64,000 bases of DNA. It comes from Daejeonella sp. H1SJ63. Lineage in GTDB: Bacteria; Bacteroidota; Bacteroidia; Sphingobacteriales; Sphingobacteriaceae. Every line of letters begins with the position of its first letter. The stretch's first letter is position 1. The translations under genes and the position numbers were made by a program. Shown piece after piece: positions 1 through 8,899 of the stretch. Under the pieces are notes generated by a model. It saw nothing but the letters and a program-made list of their open reading frames with translations. It made no database searches and was not told where the DNA came from. The stretch spans positions 1 through 64,000 of the forward strand of contig NZ_JARKMZ010000039.1 in assembly GCF_029360775.1 (NCBI RefSeq), read 5' to 3'.

Positions 1-36
1 ATCAAAGAGTTATAAATTAATTGTTCCTTCAAAATA

Positions 37-147
37 ATTCTTGCCTTATCCCGAACTCACGTTAATTATGTAGATACTTATCCGGTAGAGGTAAGAGCGG
101 ATGGTATTTATATCGGAATCAGTAAAGCATGGTGGGTATTCTGGTAA
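37..147 (+). pseudogene. possible 3' remnant of a gene (unidentified)
   Basis: A frame opens after a TAA at 34-36 and runs to a TAA at 145-147. It has no ATG, and its end reads like protein (YPVEVRADGIYIG followed by a Trp-rich tail). The stretch has no other explanation. It may be the 3' end of a gene broken or frameshifted near the left edge, or chance. No family is recognised. Confidence 0.2.
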
Positions 148-179
148 TTAAAAAACCCTCCATGTTTTCAGGATGCCCC

Positions 180-1058
180 TTAATATATTTCCTTTTTTGC
201 AGAGGCCAGAGTGTTTTTTAATAAACCAACAATGGTCATAAGTCCAACTCCACCCGGTACCGGAGTAATCCATGATGATTTCGGAGCAACATTATCGAAA
301 TCAACATCTCCGAAAAGCTTGAACCCTGATTTAGTTTCAGTTGAAATTTCACGGTTCATACCTACATCAATTACTACAGCACCTTCCTTTACCATATCAG
401 CGGTAATGAAATTCTTTTTGCCGATAGCCACGATTAGAATGTCTGCATCAAGAGTATGTTTTTTAATATCCGGAGTTTTGCTGTGACAGATCGTTACTGT
501 ACAGTTACCCGGATTTGAATTTCTTGCCATCAGGATACTCATCGGAGAACCTACGATATTGCTTCTTCCAACCACCACACAATGTTTGCCGCTGGTGTCG
601 ATACCATATTCCTTAAGCATTAACAAGATTCCATACGGAGTTGCCGGCAGGAAGGAGGGAAGATTGCGCTGCATACGTCCCAGATTTACCGGATGGAATC
701 CGTCTACATCTTTTTCAGGTGATATCTTCTCTGTTATTTTATCAGCAGAGATGTGTGCCGGCAATGGAAGCTGTACCAGAATGCCATCAGTGTCAGGATC
801 CTGATTTACTTCATCAATTTTCTTCAGCAGTTCTTCCTCTGTAATACTGTTTTCGTAACGGTACAGGCTTGAGTTGAAACCTACCTTTTCACAATTACGG
901 ATTTTGCTTGCAACATATGTTTCAGAACCACCGTCATGTCCAACAAGTATCGCTACCAGATGTGGTTTCCGGCCTCTGTTTTTCAGAACTTGAGCTGCTT
1001 CAACAGCAATTTCCTGCTTTAATTTTTCTGAGACATATTTTCCGTCGAGTAATTGCAT
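180..1058 (-). CDS. folD: FolD, methylenetetrahydrofolate dehydrogenase/cyclohydrolase
   Basis: Bifunctional cytosolic enzyme of one-carbon metabolism. It oxidises 5,10-methylene-THF to methenyl-THF with NADP and hydrolyses that to 10-formyl-THF. Visible motifs are the SETYVASK segment with the catalytic Tyr-x3-Lys, [20 protein letters not shown], the Rossmann stretch [12 protein letters not shown], and the C-terminal signature [10 protein letters not shown]. The frame stays open 17 codons upstream of the chosen ATG (to 1109), but that extension is unlike the family. [11 protein letters not shown] gives the usual length of about 292 residues. It lies 83 bp downstream of lepA on the same strand and may be co-transcribed with it. 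Confidence 0.96.
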   Translation of the reverse strand: MQLLDGKYVSEKLKQEIAVEAAQVLKNRGRKPHLVAILVGHDGGSETYVASKIRNCEKVGFNSSLYRYENSITEEELLKKIDEVNQDPDTDGILVQLPLPAHISADKITEKISPEKDVDGFHPVNLGRMQRNLPSFLPATPYGILLMLKEYGIDTSGKHCVVVGRSNIVGSPMSILMARNSNPGNCTVTICHSKTPDIKKHTLDADILIVAIGKKNFITADMVKEGAVVIDVGMNREISTETKSGFKLFGDVDFDNVAPKSSWITPVPGGVGLMTIVGLLKNTLASAKKEIY

Positions 1059-1141
1059 TTTGGTCGATATATGATATTTATTAACAATTAATAGCTTTTC
1101 AACAGTCAAATTTCGCGATTCGCAAATAGCAAAATTATATA

Positions 1142-2929
1142 TTATTCCAGTTTTAACACGGCCATAAAGGCAGTTTGAGGTATTTCAACATTACCTACCT
1201 GACGCATACGTTTCTTACCTTTCTTTTGCTTTTCAAGCAGTTTCCTTTTTCTGGAAATATCGCCGCCATAACACTTGGCGGTAACGTCTTTACGCAATGC
1301 TCTGACAGTTTCACGGGCTATAATCTTAGCACCGATTGATGCCTGGATTATGATCTCAAATTGCTGACGAGGAATCAGTTCCCTCAGCTTTTCACAGATC
1401 TTTTTGCCGAAAGTGTATGAGTTTGATCTGTGGATCAGTGAAGACAATGCATCCACCGGTTCACTGTTCAGCAGGATATCCAGACGAACAAGATCAGACT
1501 GGCGATAGCCGATCAGGTGATAATCGAATGAAGCATAACCTTTTGAAATTGTTTTCAGCCGGTCATAGAAATCGAATACAATTTCGCCCATTGGCATTTC
1601 AAAAATCAGTTCAACCCGGTCAGAAGTAAGGTATGACTGATTGATGATTGTACCTCTTTTCTGAATACAGAGCGACATGATTGACCCTACAAATTCAGAC
1701 TTGGTAATGATGTTTGCTTTGATATAAGGTTCCTCTACATGATCCAGTTTGCTTGGATCAGGCAGGTCGGATGGATTATGGACGTCGATTTCAATTCCCT
1801 TGGATGTAAATGCCTTGTATGATACGTTAGGGACAGTGGTAATTACTGTCATGTCGAATTCGCGCTCAAGACGTTCCTGGATGATTTCCATGTGAAGCAT
1901 CCCAAGGAATCCGCAGCGGAAACCAAAGCCGAGAGCTGCCGATGATTCAGGCTCAAATACGATTGAAGCATCATTCAGCTGAAGCTTATGCATGCTTTCA
2001 CGCAGATCTTCATATTCGTCGGTATCAACGGGATAGATACCGGCAAATACCATTGGCTTTACTTCTTCAAAACCTTTAATAGGTTCCAGGCTTGGCTTGT
2101 CTTTATGGGTGATCGTATCACCAACCTTTACTTCGCGGGCTTCCTTAATACCAGAAATGATATAACCAACATCACCGGTTTTGATTACGTCTTTAGGCTT
2201 AGGAGTCAGCTTCAGTGTTCCGACTTCTTCTGCAATATAATCCTTATCGGTGGCGACAAACTTTACCTTATCTCCTTTACGGATTTCACCGTTCAGTACC
2301 TTATAGTATGCAATAATCCCACGGAATGAGTTAAATACAGAGTCAAAGATCAGTGCCTGTAATTCTCCGTCAGGATTTCCTTTAGGAGCAGGAATACGGT
2401 GAACAATAGCTTCAAGGATATTGTCTACACCTAATCCGGTTTTGCCGGAAGCAGGGATAATATCTTCACGCCTGCATCCGATAAGTTCAATAATCTGGTC
2501 TTTCACTTCCTCGGGCATTGCTCCGGGAAGATCCATTTTGTTAAGGATCGGAATGATCTCAAGATCGTGCTCCAGCGCAAGGTAAAGATTAGAAATTGTT
2601 TGAGCCTGAATACCCTGAGATGCATCAACGATCAATAATGCACCTTCGCAAGCTGCAATAGAGCGTGATACTTCATAGGAAAAATCCACATGTCCCGGAG
2701 TATCGATCAGGTTTAGTACGTATTGCTGTCCGTCAAGAGTATAATCCATCTGGATTGCGTGACTCTTAATAGTAATCCCACGCTCACGTTCCAGATCCAT
2801 ATCATCAAGCAATTGAGCTTGCGATTCTCTTTGAGTGATCGTATTGGTATACTCCAGAAGACGGTCTGCTAATGTGCTTTTGCCGTGATCAATATGTGCA
2901 ATTATGCAAAAATTACGTATGTGCTTCAT
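1142..2929 (-). CDS. lepA: LepA, elongation factor 4
   Basis: Ribosome-associated translational GTPase (EF4) of 595 residues, the normal family length. The G domain starts at residue 1, with P-loop AHIDHGKST, switch II DTPGH and base-recognition NKMD. The LepA-specific C-terminal domain is intact ([18 protein letters not shown], then a Lys/Arg-rich stretch ending MAVLKLE). It is known to act on translocating or initiating ribosomes, at the membrane or in the cytosol. The start [17 protein letters not shown] matches the family. The gene diverges from the transhydrogenase operon across about 180 bp. Confidence 0.98.
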   Translation of the reverse strand: MKHIRNFCIIAHIDHGKSTLADRLLEYTNTITQRESQAQLLDDMDLERERGITIKSHAIQMDYTLDGQQYVLNLIDTPGHVDFSYEVSRSIAACEGALLIVDASQGIQAQTISNLYLALEHDLEIIPILNKMDLPGAMPEEVKDQIIELIGCRREDIIPASGKTGLGVDNILEAIVHRIPAPKGNPDGELQALIFDSVFNSFRGIIAYYKVLNGEIRKGDKVKFVATDKDYIAEEVGTLKLTPKPKDVIKTGDVGYIISGIKEAREVKVGDTITHKDKPSLEPIKGFEEVKPMVFAGIYPVDTDEYEDLRESMHKLQLNDASIVFEPESSAALGFGFRCGFLGMLHMEIIQERLEREFDMTVITTVPNVSYKAFTSKGIEIDVHNPSDLPDPSKLDHVEEPYIKANIITKSEFVGSIMSLCIQKRGTIINQSYLTSDRVELIFEMPMGEIVFDFYDRLKTISKGYASFDYHLIGYRQSDLVRLDILLNSEPVDALSSLIHRSNSYTFGKKICEKLRELIPRQQFEIIIQASIGAKIIARETVRALRKDVTAKCYGGDISRKRKLLEKQKKGKKRMRQVGNVEIPQTAFMAVLKLE

Positions 2930-3107
2930 TTGAACCGCAAATATAGGCTTTTAAGAGTAAATTAATGATTAGTTCTTCTAATTCAGGACAAATCACTCTA
3001 TTGGTTCTCATACAATTAAAAAGTTACAGTATTTTTTAAAATAGTGAACCGAGTCATGAATTCTTTTGATTATTTTAGGCATTATCCACTCATTTATAGC
3101 TGAATTC

Positions 3108-4238
3108 ATGACTATTGGTATTTTGCGCGAGCCTTCGTTTGAAACAAGGGTTTCACTGATTCCGGAACACATTCCTGTACTGAAAAAGTTAAATGTCCGG
3201 GTTATTGCTGAAAGTGTTTGCGGGAATCTGGCTTTTGCCTCAGATGATCAATATATTGCACAGGGAGTTGAAATCAGCTCCAGATCATCTGTTTTAGGCG
3301 AATCAGATATAGTCTTATCCATCAATTTATTAAGTGACGATGATCTGAAACTGTTGAAGAAGTCTGCAGTTGTAATTGGAGTGTACAGTCCGCTTTCTAA
3401 TTTTAAACTGATCAAATCCTGGTCTGAGATTGGAATTACTATTTTTAGTATGGATATGCTTCCCCGAACCACAAGAGCTCAAAGTATGGATGTTCTGAGC
3501 TCACAGGCAAATATTGCGGGCTATAAAGCTGTGATTCTTGCTGCAATGCAGTTGCCCAAATATTTTCCGATGTTCATGACTGCTGCCGGCAGTATTGCTC
3601 CGGCAAAGGTTCTGATCCTTGGAGCCGGTGTAGCTGGTTTACAGGCTATTGCAACAGCCAGAAGGCTGGGGGCAGTGGTGGAGGTATTTGACACCCGCCC
3701 TGCAGTAAAAGAGGAAGTAATGAGCCTTGGCGCAAAGTTTATTGAGGTGGAAGGAGCCCTCGATGCATCCAAAGCCGGCGGATATGCGGTAGAGCAGACT
3801 GAAGAGTATAAACAAAAGCAGCAGCAAAGAATTGCTGATGTAGCAGCCAAAGCCGATGTTATTATTACAACTGCACAGATTCCGGGAAAGAAAGCTCCGG
3901 TACTTTTACCTGAAAGTGTTTTGGATACCATGAAAGCCGGTTCATTGATTATTGATTTGGCTTCATCCACAGGAGGGAATACCTCTCATACAAAGGACAG
4001 GGAAACTGTCGTTTATAAAAACGTAACAATCATCGGAAATTCAAATCTGCAGGCTACAATGCCATCAGATGCCAGTAAACTATATGGGAAAAATATTTTG
4101 AATTTCCTGCAGCTGATCATTAATTCTGAAGGTCAGCTCCTGCTAAATTTTGCTGATGATCTGGTTAAAGGAAGTTGTATCTCATATAATAATGAAGTTT
4201 GTAACGAAAGAGTGAATGATTTATTAATAAAAGGATAA
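3108..4238 (+). CDS. pntAA: NAD(P) transhydrogenase alpha subunit, NAD-binding domain (PntAA)
   Basis: Domain I of proton-translocating transhydrogenase, which binds NAD(H) and passes hydride to NADP+ on PntB. Motifs are the N-terminal GILREPSFETRVSLIPEH, the conserved RAQSMDVLSSQANIAGY, and a Rossmann dinucleotide site VLILGAGVAGLQA followed by the acidic residue in VEVFDTRP, typical of NAD specificity. The frame opens at a TTG at 3066, but the ATG at 3108 (MTIGILREP) fits the family. It is first in a three-gene operon with pntAB and pntB. The membrane part of alpha is a separate gene, as in many bacteria other than E. coli. Confidence 0.95.
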   Translation: MTIGILREPSFETRVSLIPEHIPVLKKLNVRVIAESVCGNLAFASDDQYIAQGVEISSRSSVLGESDIVLSINLLSDDDLKLLKKSAVVIGVYSPLSNFKLIKSWSEIGITIFSMDMLPRTTRAQSMDVLSSQANIAGYKAVILAAMQLPKYFPMFMTAAGSIAPAKVLILGAGVAGLQAIATARRLGAVVEVFDTRPAVKEEVMSLGAKFIEVEGALDASKAGGYAVEQTEEYKQKQQQRIADVAAKADVIITTAQIPGKKAPVLLPESVLDTMKAGSLIIDLASSTGGNTSHTKDRETVVYKNVTIIGNSNLQATMPSDASKLYGKNILNFLQLIINSEGQLLLNFADDLVKGSCISYNNEVCNERVNDLLIKG

Positions 4239-4293
4239 GTTGTGTTTTATACCCGTATATAAATTCAGAACCAGTAAATGCTAATACAAAATT

Positions 4294-4602
4294 ATGGAAC
4301 AGATATTTAGCTGGCTTAGCCAGCACCAGCAAATGATTTACATTGTAATTCTGAGTGTTTTTCTTGGAATCGAAGTAATCGGGAGAGTTCCAAGTGTACT
4401 GCATACTCCTTTAATGAGTGGCGCCAATGCAATTCATGGAGTAGTGATTATTGGTGCAATCATTGTAATGGGAAAAGCTGAAAGCGATAATTTGCTTGCA
4501 CTCATATTAGGGTTTTTGGCAGTTATTCTGGGTACTTTAAATGTAGTTGGAGGTTTTGTAGTGACTGACAGAATGCTCGAAATGTTTAAGAAGAAGAAGT
4601 AA
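4294..4602 (+). CDS. pntAB: NAD(P) transhydrogenase alpha-2, membrane subunit (PntAB)
   Basis: A 102-residue membrane protein forming the small hydrophobic part of the alpha subunit. Three hydrophobic segments are visible: near residues 14-32 (MIYIVILSVFLGIEVIGRV), 47-62 (AIHGVVIIGAIIVMG) and 67-92 (LLALILGFLAVILGTLNVVG). It ends in a Lys-rich tail. It sits 55 bp after pntAA and 40 bp before pntB, so the three encode one inner-membrane complex. The conserved GRVPSVLHTPLMSGANAIHG loop identifies the family. Confidence 0.94.
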   Translation: MEQIFSWLSQHQQMIYIVILSVFLGIEVIGRVPSVLHTPLMSGANAIHGVVIIGAIIVMGKAESDNLLALILGFLAVILGTLNVVGGFVVTDRMLEMFKKKK

Positions 4603-4642
4603 AATTAATCAGAACAAACCTCACAATTAGAAATAGCATAAA

Positions 4643-6049
4643 ATGGACTTGAGTATTTTAATCATTTGTTATCTGGTAGGTTCTGTAACGTTCATTATCG
4701 GACTTAAAATGCTGAGCCATCCTGAAAGTGCCAGAAAAGGGAATTTACTGGCGGCAGGTGGTATGGCAATATCAGTATTGGGAACGATATTCCTTTATCA
4801 GGAGGATGGAGAGAAATTAGGAAACTATCCCTGGATATTTTCAGCACTGATTATTGGTTCTGTGTTGGGTACACTTGCTGCCAAAAAAGTAAAGATGACC
4901 GCTATGCCCGAAATGGTGAGCTTGTTTAATGGTATGGGCGGAGCATGTGCGTCTTTAATCTCAATTGTTGAGTTTGACCATCTTTCTCATTTGCTGAGCC
5001 GGGGCGGAAGCGTACATAGTGGAATGCTTCTGATCATATTTGCAGGATTGATTATTGGAACTGTTTCATTTTCAGGAAGTATGGTGGCCTGGGCAAAGCT
5101 GAATGGACGGATTAAGGATTTTTCATTTAAAGGACAACATATTGTAAACCTGTTCATATTTGCTGTTATTATTGGCCTTTCGGCCTATCTGATTATATTT
5201 CCGGAACATATTTCAGATACCTTGTTCTATACCATTCTTGTGTTGTCTGTAGTTTATGGATTGTTTTTCGTACTTCCAATTGGAGGAGCAGATATGCCTG
5301 TGGTTATATCCCTTCTGAATTCATTTACCGGTGTTGCTGCAGCCTTTGGTGGTTTTCTTTATGATAATCCGGTGATGCTGACGGGGGGTATTCTGGTAGG
5401 TTCGGCCGGAACTATTCTTACAATTCTGATGTGTAAAGCAATGAATCGTCCATTAAGTAATGTGCTTATTGGTTCATTTGGCGGCTCTTCTGCTGCTGTA
5501 TCGGGTAAAGATCAGGGTTCATACAAACAGATCAGTATCAGTGATTCTGCTGTGGTTATGAGTTATGCAAAAAAGGTAATGATTGTGCCAGGGTATGGAC
5601 TTGCAGTAGCTCAGGCACAGCATGTTTGTCACGAACTTGAAAAATTATTATCAGAGAAAGGAGTGGAGGTGAATTATGCTATACATCCTGTTGCAGGTCG
5701 TATGCCGGGACATATGAATGTGTTATTGGCAGAAGCTGATGTGGATTATGCAAGACTTTTGGAAATGGAGCAGGCCAACGATGAATTTCCTCAAACGGAT
5801 GTAGTTCTGATTTTGGGTGCAAATGATGTTGTAAATCCTGCTGCCAAGACTGATCCTGCTTCTCCTATTTATGGTATGCCTGTACTTAATGTAGAGTTGT
5901 CTAAAATGGTGATTATCAATAAGAGAAGTATGAATCCGGGCTATGCAGGCATAGAGAACGAGCTTTTTTTTCAGCCTAAATCTTCCATGCTCTTTGGTGA
6001 TGCAAAATCAGTTCTTCAGCAACTGGTGGCCGAGATTAAGACCCTGTAA
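4643..6049 (+). CDS. pntB: NAD(P) transhydrogenase beta subunit (PntB)
   Basis: Beta subunit of proton-translocating transhydrogenase, 468 residues. The N-terminal two-thirds is a run of transmembrane helices forming the proton channel. The C-terminal domain III binds NADP(H): PGYGLAVAQAQH, the VAGRMPGHMNVLLAEADV segment, GANDVVNPAA, and the terminal NPGYAGIENELF loop. Last gene of the pnt operon. The complex uses proton motive force to make NADPH from NADH, or the reverse. No clear terminator follows; a weak AGCAGAAA/TTTCTGCT pairing spans 6056-6114. Confidence 0.96.
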   Translation: MDLSILIICYLVGSVTFIIGLKMLSHPESARKGNLLAAGGMAISVLGTIFLYQEDGEKLGNYPWIFSALIIGSVLGTLAAKKVKMTAMPEMVSLFNGMGGACASLISIVEFDHLSHLLSRGGSVHSGMLLIIFAGLIIGTVSFSGSMVAWAKLNGRIKDFSFKGQHIVNLFIFAVIIGLSAYLIIFPEHISDTLFYTILVLSVVYGLFFVLPIGGADMPVVISLLNSFTGVAAAFGGFLYDNPVMLTGGILVGSAGTILTILMCKAMNRPLSNVLIGSFGGSSAAVSGKDQGSYKQISISDSAVVMSYAKKVMIVPGYGLAVAQAQHVCHELEKLLSEKGVEVNYAIHPVAGRMPGHMNVLLAEADVDYARLLEMEQANDEFPQTDVVLILGANDVVNPAAKTDPASPIYGMPVLNVELSKMVIINKRSMNPGYAGIENELFFQPKSSMLFGDAKSVLQQLVAEIKTL

Positions 6050-6124
6050 ATTTGCAGCAGAAACTTAAGCTAAATGAATAAATCATCATACTTTTTCAGC
6101 TTGATCTTTCTGCTTTTACCTCAA

Positions 6125-7504
6125 CTACTCAGCCCTTTTAAGTCCGTATTTTTCAATCTTACTGTACAAATGACTTCTTTGAATATCGATATCATCGGCA
6201 GTCTTTGATACGTTCCAGTTGTTTTTTTCAAGTTTATACTTGATGTAATCCTTTTCCACAGCATCTTTGTATTCCTGAAAATTAGCATAGCTGTCAAAGT
6301 TTACAGTTGCCGGCAAAATATTGTTTTCGGAATCTGAAGAAACTGATAGCGGACTTGCATGAGTTCTTACATCAGAATCAGTAATTACCTTGTCGCTCAA
6401 AATAATCAGACGTTCGATCATATTTCTGAGTTCACGGATATTACCCGTCCACGGTAGTTTTTTTAAGGCCTCCATGGCTGAATCTGTAATTTTTTTGACA
6501 GGTATACCATAATCATTGCAGATTTCTTCACAGAAATTCTGAGCAATAACCGGAATATCTTCTATACGTTCGGCAAGATGTGGAACATGAATTAAAATCA
6601 CACTCAGACGGTGGTAAAGATCCATACGGAAATTCCCAGCCTCAATTTCTTTCTGAAGATCCTTGTTGGTTGCCGCAATAACACGGGTATCAACTTCAAT
6701 CTCTTTCTCTCCTCCAACTCTGGAGATTTTATTTTCCTGCAGGGCGCGAAGTACTTTGGCCTGAGCCGATAAACTCATATCGCCGATCTCATCCAAAAAT
6801 AAGGTTCCGCCACTTGCCAGTTCAAACTTTCCTATTCTTTGTTTTACTGCCGAGGTAAATGAACCTTTCTCATGACCGAAAAGTTCACTTTCAATTAATT
6901 CTGAGGGAATGGCTGCACAATTAACCTCTATCAGAACCGAATTTGCACGATTTGACTTTTCATGAAGCCAGCGGGCAACCAGTTCCTTTCCACTTCCATT
7001 TGCTCCGGTAATTAATACTCTGGCATCAGTAGGAGCTACCTTATCAATAGTGTCCTTAATCCGCTCAAGTGCAAGTGAATTGCCTAACATTTCACGTGTT
7101 TTACTGACCTTTCTTTTAAGGACTCTGGTTTCTGTAACCAGATCTTTCTTTTCGAGGGCATTTCTTACCGTAATAAGAAGTCTGTTCAGATCTGGTGGTT
7201 TGGAGATAAAGTCGAAAGCACCTTTTTTGCTGGCCTCGACAGCAGTTTCAATAGTTCCGTGGCCAGAAATCATAATGAATGGAAGGTCAGGTCTGATGTT
7301 TAAGCCTTCGCTCAAAACTTCCATACCATCCATTTTATTCATCTTAATATCACATAGTACCAGATCATAATCATTTTTTCTGATCAGATCTAATCCATCA
7401 ATACCATTGTCGATATCATCAACCTGATAGTCCTCATACTCCAGGATTTCTCTCAAGGTATTCCGGATTGCCCGTTCGTCATCAATTATTAGTATTCTTG
7501 CCAT
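6125..7504 (-). CDS. sigma-54-dependent response regulator (NtrC family)
   Basis: A 459-residue transcription activator with receiver, AAA+ and Fis-type HTH domains in order. The receiver has the acidic pair Asp8/Asp9, phospho-acceptor Asp52 in LVLCDIKM, and KPP near residue 103. The AAA+ domain has Walker A GANGSGKE, Walker B GGTLFLDEIGD, and the R-finger region. The sigma-54 contact loop reads GSFTSA instead of the textbook GAFTGA. The C-terminal HTH is VSKTADDIDIQRSHLYSKI. No histidine kinase lies next to it, so its partner and targets are unknown. It is convergent with pntB. Confidence 0.93.
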   Translation of the reverse strand: MARILIIDDERAIRNTLREILEYEDYQVDDIDNGIDGLDLIRKNDYDLVLCDIKMNKMDGMEVLSEGLNIRPDLPFIMISGHGTIETAVEASKKGAFDFISKPPDLNRLLITVRNALEKKDLVTETRVLKRKVSKTREMLGNSLALERIKDTIDKVAPTDARVLITGANGSGKELVARWLHEKSNRANSVLIEVNCAAIPSELIESELFGHEKGSFTSAVKQRIGKFELASGGTLFLDEIGDMSLSAQAKVLRALQENKISRVGGEKEIEVDTRVIAATNKDLQKEIEAGNFRMDLYHRLSVILIHVPHLAERIEDIPVIAQNFCEEICNDYGIPVKKITDSAMEALKKLPWTGNIRELRNMIERLIILSDKVITDSDVRTHASPLSVSSDSENNILPATVNFDSYANFQEYKDAVEKDYIKYKLEKNNWNVSKTADDIDIQRSHLYSKIEKYGLKRAE

Positions 7505-7570
7505 ACTGAGATAGATTCAGGGATTAAAACAATATATTTTTTATCCCAATCATGGGAATTTAAATCAAAA

Positions 7571-7947
7571 AAAGCAAGCCTGTAAGCCGGGTTCTGTTTT
7601 CCGAAATCGAAAATTCTATCATTTATCTGGCCCTGCAATTGCTCGCAGGGTCTAACGACCTACCCATTCCGGATAATCCCGTGCGTACGGGATAAGGAAA
7701 CGAGCAGCTTCGCTTCCGGAACCTATTTGGTCTTTCAACTCCTGGGGTTTACCGCACAGCATGTCGCCATACTGTACCGTGAGCTCTTACCTCACGTTTT
7801 CACCTTTACCCGCCGGGGCGGGAAGTATATTTTCTGTGGCACTTTCCGTCTTCACAGTTGTGAAGCCTTCCCGTTAGGAAGCAGGATGCTCTGTGTTGCC
7901 CGGACTTTCCTCACTGATTTGCATCAGAGCGATAGAACGGCTTGCTG
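7571..7947 (-). ncRNA. rnpB: RNase P RNA (bacterial type A)
   Basis: Catalytic RNA that trims tRNA 5' leaders. On the minus strand the 5' part contains the hallmark GAGGAAAGTCCGGGC and the 3' part contains ACAGAACCCGGCTTACAG. The ends pair as P1: GCAAGCC at 7945-7939 with GGCTTGC at 7580-7574. A T-run follows the 3' strand of P1 immediately (to 7567). Length is about 375 nt, normal for the class. The ends are estimates from P1 and the promoter box. Confidence 0.95.
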
Positions 7948-7949
7948 AA

Positions 7950-7957
7950 CAAAGATA
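7950..7957 (-). promoter_or_regulatory. -7 promoter box of rnpB
   Basis: TATCTTTG on the minus strand matches the Bacteroidota -7 consensus TAnnTTTG exactly and lies 5-6 nt before the P1 5' strand of RNase P RNA. No clear TTTG -33 element is seen at the expected spacing. The box starts 2 bp after the stop codon of the M28 peptidase gene. Confidence 0.55.
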
Positions 7958-7958
7958 G

Positions 7959-8888
7959 CTATTTTGTTGGTAAGGATTTTGGTGAACTTGTCTTAATCTT
8001 ATCCATATTTCTGTCAAATTCAATGACATTTCTCAGAATAGCATTTGAAGCCGAGTGAAAAAAATCGGGGTTTACTTCAGAGAATTTATCGCTGGACTGA
8101 TGATATCCGGCATGATCTTCAACACCAAAATAGATGAATGGGATATTTTCTTTTGCAAATACGCCATGATCACTCTGTAAAGTCCAGTCATCTTTTCCGC
8201 TGCCGGGAATATCATGTCCGAAAAGGATTTTGATTCCGCTGTTTTTGCCTGCCTCTGTAATGAATTCTTTCAGAACGGGATTATAGTAAGTACCGGCCGC
8301 ATATAATTCTGCCCTGTCGTTGCGCGACACCATATCTAAGTTTACATTCAGCTTGATGCCAGATCTGGAAGGTAAGGGCTTTTTTATATAAGATTTAGCA
8401 CCCTGCATGCCCATTTCTTCTGCATCAAAGGCGATAAATATCAAAGTGTTTTCAGGTTTATGCTTGCTGAAATATTCTGAGATTGCTATGAGTACAGAAA
8501 CTCCCGATGCGTTATCATCCGCTCCATTAAATATTTCGTTATTTCTGATCCCTAAATGATCGTAATGAGCGGTGATTACAATGGCATCATTACTTTTGCC
8601 CTTTATAAAGCCAATCAGATTTGTGCCATTGAGCTGTTCATCTTTACTGTTTTTAAAGCTGAATGAATGTTTATATCCGTCATTATAGGATTCCAATCCT
8701 GCTTCTTTAAAGCGGCTGCTAATATATTCGGCGGCAAGCTTGTTGCCATATGAACCGGTCTTTCTGCCTTCAAACCGATCTGAAGAGAGTTTCTCAAGAT
8801 CAGACAGCAGTTTTTTCCGGTCGTTGCTCTGTGCAATTACCTGATTGCTTATCAGGAAAGCAAAAATGAACAGCAATCTAAGAATCAT
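7959..8888 (-). CDS. secreted M28 family zinc aminopeptidase
   Basis: Exported metallopeptidase of 309 residues with a Sec signal peptide (MILRLLFIFAFLISNQVIAQ, cleavage about residue 20). The di-zinc site of family M28 is complete: His and Asp in ITAHYDHLG, bridging Asp in NGADDNASG, catalytic Glu pair in FDAEEMG, Asp in NLDMVSRND, and His in HAGYHQSSD. The family removes N-terminal residues from peptides in the periplasm or outside. It lies 11 bp downstream of smc on the same strand, so the two probably share a transcript, and rnpB follows at once. Confidence 0.92.
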   Translation of the reverse strand: MILRLLFIFAFLISNQVIAQSNDRKKLLSDLEKLSSDRFEGRKTGSYGNKLAAEYISSRFKEAGLESYNDGYKHSFSFKNSKDEQLNGTNLIGFIKGKSNDAIVITAHYDHLGIRNNEIFNGADDNASGVSVLIAISEYFSKHKPENTLIFIAFDAEEMGMQGAKSYIKKPLPSRSGIKLNVNLDMVSRNDRAELYAAGTYYNPVLKEFITEAGKNSGIKILFGHDIPGSGKDDWTLQSDHGVFAKENIPFIYFGVEDHAGYHQSSDKFSEVNPDFFHSASNAILRNVIEFDRNMDKIKTSSPKSLPTK

Positions 8889-8899
8889 AATAATACTGA

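Noticed and set aside
3521-3970. Long antisense ORF of 149 codons inside pntAA
   Set aside because: Lies wholly within a strongly conserved gene, has low-complexity composition and no family motifs. It is a codon-bias shadow.
3108-4602. Split pntA as a frameshifted gene
   Set aside because: The two-gene alpha subunit (pntAA/pntAB) is a known natural arrangement. Each part has its own start and the 55-bp spacer is typical.
7541-7560. ATCCCA...TGGGAAT hairpin as rnpB terminator
   Set aside because: On the minus strand it is followed by an A-run, not T. The T7 directly after P1 is a better candidate end.
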